Of a DNA stretch of 10,625 nucleotides, positions 7,561-10,625 are shown one piece after another. Position 1 is the stretch's first letter. Each line of letters begins with the position of its first letter. Both the position numbers and the translations under genes were made by a program. The notes below the pieces were generated by a model. The model was given only the letters and a program-made list of their open reading frames with translations. It searched no databases and was not told the origin of the DNA. The DNA lies in NCBI GenBank assembly GCA_002496845.1, contig DALQ01000020.1, forward strand, positions 1-10,625, read 5' to 3'. This DNA is from Euryarchaeota archaeon UBA495. Lineage in GTDB: Archaea; Thermoplasmatota; Poseidoniia; Poseidoniales; Poseidoniaceae.

Positions 7561-9113
7561 TGGTTGTCAAGAGCGCCACCAAGAAGAAGCTGATCGACCT
7601 TGGCGTGCCGGAGAACTTCGCTCACGCCTTGGCCAACGACCGCAAGTGGGACGAAGTCAAGGTGCTGAGCGCCCAGGACATCGCGAAGATTTGCGAAACC
7701 GATTCCGACCAAGCGGCCAAGATTCTCGCATCGATTGAGGGAGCATCTCGGAAGTCCAGCGACGGCGACAGCGACGGCGGTGGGCCAACCACCAAGATCA
7801 CCCTGCGGAAGAGCCGCAGCCGCCGCGTCAAGGCTGACGTTGACCTGCAAGGGTACGACGAGGGCCGCAAGATGCAGTCCCTTCGCTCTGAATTTGCCGA
7901 CGACCCGGTGTACATCGCGCTTGAGAAGGCGGCCGACAAGGCCGGCTTGCAGCTCACCGTCCGCATCCTCGATGACTTGACGGACGCCGTCCTGAAGCGT
8001 GGCAAGAAGAAGTTGACCGCGGCACAGGCCGGCAAGGTCATCGCTCGTGCGGAAACGGAACTTGCCAAGTCCCGTATCGACCCCTTCGAAGCAGCGGGCA
8101 TCGTGACCGCTCAATCCCTCGGTGAACCAGGGACGCAGATGACCATGCGTACGTTCCACTACGCCGGTGTGGCCACGGTCAACGTGACCCAAGGTCTGCC
8201 TCGGATCATCGAGATCGTTGACGCGCGCAAGGTGCCAAACACCCCGACGATGAAGATCTACCTCACGGACGGCATCAAGGCCACGGCAGAAGACGCCCAG
8301 AAGTTGGCCGCCTCCCTTGAAGTGACCACGACCGTCAACATCGCCACCATCGAAACCGACGTCGCTCAGCGCCGCCTCGTTCTTCACCTGAACAAGGCCA
8401 ACATGGCCCAGAAGAAGATGACCGGAGCCGAAATCCGCGAGAAACTCACGCGGGCCACGCGCCTTCACGTCATCGCGAACAAGGAGAAGAACCCGACCGT
8501 GTTGACGCTCATCCCCAACGTGCACAGCGTCGAAGACCTCGACACGTTGGCGGAGAACCCCCCTTCCTACACCATGCTCTTGCAGCTGGAAGAGAAGATC
8601 CGTGACCTCCGCCTCAAGGGCATCCCCGGAATCGAGCGTGCGAACGTTCAGTTCAACGACAAGACCGGTGAGCACTACCTCGCCACCATCGGTTCCAACC
8701 TCGCCCGTGTCAACGAGATCGAAGCCATCGACCGCAACCGCACCTACACCAACAACATCATCGAGATTTACGACCAGCTCGGCATCGAAGCCGCTCGCCA
8801 AGCCATCGTTGACGAACTCAAGGCAACCCTTGACGGAGCACGCCTCGAAGTCGACGATCGCCACCTGCTGGTTGTCGCTGACGTGATGACCTCGGAAGGT
8901 GAAGTGCGTGCCATCGGCCGCCACGGTGTGTCCGGTACGAAGCACAGCATCCTCGCTCGTGCCGCGTTCGAAGTGACCGTGAACCACCTGCTCAAGGCCG
9001 GTATCATCGGCGAGCGCGATCACCTGACCGGTGTCGCAGAGAACATCATCGTTGGACAGCCGATTGCCCTGGGAACCGGCAGCGTGGAACTCTTCTACGT
9101 GCCCGACGCCTGA
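7560..9113 (+). CDS. rpoA2: DNA-directed RNA polymerase subunit A'' (Rpo1C) with an N-terminal helix-hairpin-helix-like extension
   Basis: This is the C-terminal part of the split largest subunit; it supplies the trigger loop and part of the jaw and pairs with A' and H. The core starts near residue 150. Seen in order are: [15 protein letters not shown] (177-191); the trigger loop segment [14 protein letters not shown] (192-205, with H200) followed by [17 protein letters not shown] (208-224); and the C-terminal blocks [11 protein letters not shown] (434-444), [13 protein letters not shown] (447-459), [13 protein letters not shown] (466-478) and [14 protein letters not shown] (494-507). It has 517 residues, against roughly 390 usually. 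The excess is N-terminal: a domain at 1-60 almost the same as the start of RpoH, a Ser/Gly/Asp stretch (65-76), a basic stretch (79-92) and a helical region (about 100-165). The start codon shares a base with the rpoA1 stop (TGATG), with a strong GGAGGTGA at 7546-7553, so translation is probably coupled to rpoA1. Confidence 0.97.
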   Translation: MVVKSATKKKLIDLGVPENFAHALANDRKWDEVKVLSAQDIAKICETDSDQAAKILASIEGASRKSSDGDSDGGGPTTKITLRKSRSRRVKADVDLQGYDEGRKMQSLRSEFADDPVYIALEKAADKAGLQLTVRILDDLTDAVLKRGKKKLTAAQAGKVIARAETELAKSRIDPFEAAGIVTAQSLGEPGTQMTMRTFHYAGVATVNVTQGLPRIIEIVDARKVPNTPTMKIYLTDGIKATAEDAQKLAASLEVTTTVNIATIETDVAQRRLVLHLNKANMAQKKMTGAEIREKLTRATRLHVIANKEKNPTVLTLIPNVHSVEDLDTLAENPPSYTMLLQLEEKIRDLRLKGIPGIERANVQFNDKTGEHYLATIGSNLARVNEIEAIDRNRTYTNNIIEIYDQLGIEAARQAIVDELKATLDGARLEVDDRHLLVVADVMTSEGEVRAIGRHGVSGTKHSILARAAFEVTVNHLLKAGIIGERDHLTGVAENIIVGQPIALGTGSVELFYVPDA

Positions 9114-9157
9114 ACCTCACACCATGAGAAGCAACAGTGGAGAATGGACGTGAACCT

Positions 9158-9454
9158 ATGGACCTAAGCCGACACCTCAAGACCGCAGCCACCACTGGCC
9201 GACTCCTGTTCGGTCAGCGACAGACCCTCGATGCCTGTGCCTCGGGTGAAGCCCGCCTCGTCATCGTCGCGGCGAATTGCCCGACCGAGTACATCGACAA
9301 CCTCGGTGCGAAGCACCCAGAAGTCACCGTGCACCGCGCGATGATCGTCAACCGCGACCTCGGTGTTGCGGTGGGTCGTCCGTTCAGCATCTCGACGATT
9401 TGTGTCGTCGATGCAGGCGACAGCGAACTGCTGACGCTCGAGAGCAACGTCTGA
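9158..9454 (+). CDS. rpl30e: Ribosomal protein L30e (eL30)
   Basis: This is a 98-residue protein of the L7Ae/L30e/S12e RNA-binding fold, a component of the large ribosomal subunit that is commonly encoded just after rpoA2 in archaea. It begins with the family pattern MDL...L..A..TG....G (1-19), then has ARLVIVAANCPTEYIDNL (33-50) and ends with LGVAVGRPFSISTICVVDAGDSELL, matching the family's LG...GKPF....L.IVD.G.S.. region. I chose the ATG at 9158 because it gives the usual L30e N-terminus; an in-frame GTG at 9137 would add seven residues with no better ribosome site. The Shine-Dalgarno signal is weak here (GGAG at 9139-9142 lies 15 nt away). It follows rpoA2 by 44 nt without a visible promoter and is probably on the same transcript. 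Confidence 0.95.
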   Translation: MDLSRHLKTAATTGRLLFGQRQTLDACASGEARLVIVAANCPTEYIDNLGAKHPEVTVHRAMIVNRDLGVAVGRPFSISTICVVDAGDSELLTLESNV

Positions 9455-9457
9455 ACA

Positions 9458-9486
9458 CGGGACAAAAGCCCCTATATGGGGTCCCG
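9458..9486 (+). repeat. Bulged inverted repeat between rpl30e and the next gene
   Basis: Positions 9458-9463 (CGGGAC) pair perfectly with 9481-9486 (GTCCCG). Inside, 9470-9472 (CCC) pair with 9478-9480 (GGG) around a TATAT loop, leaving an A-rich bulge (9464-9469) on the left arm. This forms a nine-pair bulged hairpin starting 3 nt after the rpl30e stop. It could help end the operon transcript, but no T-tract follows as is usual for archaeal termination. It also overlaps a TATA-like box, so part of the symmetry may simply reflect promoter sequence. Confidence 0.45.
9464..9480 (+). promoter_or_regulatory. Candidate archaeal promoter (BRE and TATA box) for a leaderless transcript
   Basis: The only AT-rich element in this GC-rich intergenic gap is TATAT at 9473-9477, preceded by an A-run (9464-9467) that could serve as a TFB-recognition element. 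Its centre is 25 nt upstream of the ATG at 9500. That is the usual TATA-to-start-site distance in archaea, so transcription would begin at or within a base or two of the start codon. The absence of a Shine-Dalgarno site before that ATG agrees with a leaderless mRNA. The element is short and flanked by CCCC and GGGG, so this is only a candidate. Confidence 0.5.
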
Positions 9487-9499
9487 GCAGCATCGAACC

Positions 9500-10625
9500 A
9501 TGTCCCGTGCAGCGTCAGCCATCTCCCTCGTGGTTCTGCTTTTGGCTTCCTTTGGTGGTCCGTTGGCTTCCATGGCCCCTGCCCCTCCCGTTGTCTTGGA
9601 GGAGAGCATCGAATCCATGGCCGCTTCGGGACGCAGTTCCTCGAAGGGTTTCCTGACCTCGGCGGGAACGGGATCGAACTCTGATGTAGCGTATTACACG
9701 TCGGTGGACCACCACCAGCAGGGGTCCGTTCTTGGCATGAAGTACTCGGCTGACGTCAGTTACGGTGGCCAAACGGTGGCTGCAACGTGTCCCGTCACGG
9801 CCCAACTCGGCGCCTGCGATGCAGCCATCATCGGCCTCAACGACGACGGGACCTTTGCATGGGGAAGCGCCCTGGACGCGTCAAACGCTGCCGTTCTTTC
9901 CATTGACGTGGCCGCAGGCATGGGTGGCGAAGCCTTTGCTGGTGGCGAATACCTCGGCAACCTCGTGGCCGGTCCTTTCCAAACCAACTCCCAGAACTTC
10001 GAGGGCTTCTTGGTCAAGACGGACCCCGCCGGCAACTGGATGTGGGGCGTGGGCTACACCACCATTGACGGTGGCTTTGGAGCTCAGTCCACGGTGACCG
10101 ACGTGACCATGGACATGACGGGCAACCATTACGCGACAGGCTATTTCATCGGTGAGACCGACTTTGGCGGTCAATCCCTGAACGTTAGCGATCTCCAAGC
10201 CTTCGTCGCCAAGTACACCCCCAGCGGGATGCTCGATTGGGTCATCGCCCTCGGGGGATTGAACAACGACCTCGGCATTGCCCTGACCACCACGCAAGCG
10301 GGCAACGTTCACCTCGCCATGATCACCAACAGCGCGACCATCAACGCGGCCTCAACCCTGTATTCCTTGGTCGGCTCGCAAGACGTCGTGTTGTTCGACA
10401 TCGATCCCAGCGGGGCTGTGCTTTCCATGGACGGGTACGGTGTGCCAAACGAGGTCACGTCCATCGGCGCCTTGGCCTCCAACGGGCAGGGCGATTTGTT
10501 CTTGGGTGGGAGTTTCAAAGGGACCCTTTCGGGAACTGGATGGTCCATTTCCGCGAACCAAGGCAAGAGTGACCTCTACGTCATGAAGCGCTCAGCAAGC
10601 GGCTCCGGCGATTGGGCCATCTCGG
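9500..10625 (+). CDS. Secreted beta-propeller-like repeat protein, 3' end beyond the window
   Basis: The reading frame is open from the ATG at 9500 to the window edge (375 codons plus one base, no stop), so the C-terminus is missing. Residues 1-26 look like a Sec signal peptide: Arg at position 3, a hydrophobic core (8-18), small residues and a likely cut after ASMA. There is no lipobox cysteine. From residue 107 a unit of 61-65 residues recurs: an aromatic/aliphatic strand, then a D/T-P-A/S-G turn and often Trp. Examples are KTDPAGNWMW (173-182), KYTPSGMLDW (238-247) and DIDPSGAVLS (300-309). Each is followed about 27 residues later by a GN.Y.TG.F.G-like segment (e.g. 208-219). This resembles SBBP-type beta-propeller repeats of exported proteins. 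C97 and C106 could form a disulfide. The substrate or partner is unknown. It lies outside the polymerase operon in function and probably has its own promoter. Confidence 0.85.
   Translation, partial: MSRAASAISLVVLLLASFGGPLASMAPAPPVVLEESIESMAASGRSSSKGFLTSAGTGSNSDVAYYTSVDHHQQGSVLGMKYSADVSYGGQTVAATCPVTAQLGACDAAIIGLNDDGTFAWGSALDASNAAVLSIDVAAGMGGEAFAGGEYLGNLVAGPFQTNSQNFEGFLVKTDPAGNWMWGVGYTTIDGGFGAQSTVTDVTMDMTGNHYATGYFIGETDFGGQSLNVSDLQAFVAKYTPSGMLDWVIALGGLNNDLGIALTTTQAGNVHLAMITNSATINAASTLYSLVGSQDVVLFDIDPSGAVLSMDGYGVPNEVTSIGALASNGQGDLFLGGSFKGTLSGTGWSISANQGKSDLYVMKRSASGSGDWAIS

Noticed and set aside
7558..7562. A broken, originally continuous largest subunit
   Set aside because: The A'/A'' split is normal in archaea, and A'' has its own ribosome site and N-terminal domain.
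7401..9023. A 540-codon minus-strand open frame opposite rpoA2
   Set aside because: Same cause as opposite rpoB; no domain, and it covers the conserved rpoA2 core.
9124..9153. A nine-codon ORF (MRSNSGEWT) between rpoA2 and rpl30e, possibly a leader peptide
   Set aside because: No ribosome site, no regulatory codon run and no attenuator structure; chance is the simplest explanation.

Overview
The window holds the core RNA polymerase operon of an archaeon, in the order rpoH-rpoB-rpoA1-rpoA2-rpl30e, all on the + strand. It is preceded by the 3' end of a tRNA gene and followed by the start of an unrelated secreted-protein gene. Three things point to the Thermoplasmatota: one unsplit rpoB, the A'/A'' split of the largest subunit, and the archaeal-type H subunit. 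The GC-rich coding sequence and the exported repeat protein next door suggest a marine Poseidoniales (Marine Group II) genome. The family-level placement is inference from memory and was not searched.

Layout: 1-34 is a truncated tRNA. From 86 to 9113, rpoH, rpoB, rpoA1 and rpoA2 are packed with a 15-nt gap, then ATGA and TGATG stop/start overlaps. rpoB, rpoA1 and rpoA2 have strong GGAGG Shine-Dalgarno sites, so translation is probably coupled. Ribosomal protein L30e follows after 44 nt (9158-9454). The usual downstream members (nusA, rps12, rps7) are not seen. After a 45-nt gap with a bulged hairpin and a TATA-like box 25 nt before the next ATG, an exported beta-propeller-like protein starts at 9500 and runs off the window.

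Together the genes encode the catalytic core of RNA polymerase: B and A' hold the active centre, A'' supplies the trigger loop and part of the jaw, and H forms the lower jaw. The catalytic motifs are intact, but the periphery is unusual. (1) RpoH and RpoA2 begin with the same roughly 60-residue helix-hairpin-helix-like domain, which ordinary archaeal H and A'' lack. (2) A' has an insertion of about 150 residues in the dock region, with two cysteine pairs. (3) Two of the three conserved clamp zinc sites (A' N-terminus and B C-terminus) have lost two and three ligands. (4) B has an insertion of about 55 residues, and A' and A'' carry charged extensions at their split point. The shared add-on domain on two subunits that meet at the downstream-DNA jaw is the strongest candidate for an undescribed system here. 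Family comparisons rest on remembered consensus sequences and need alignment.
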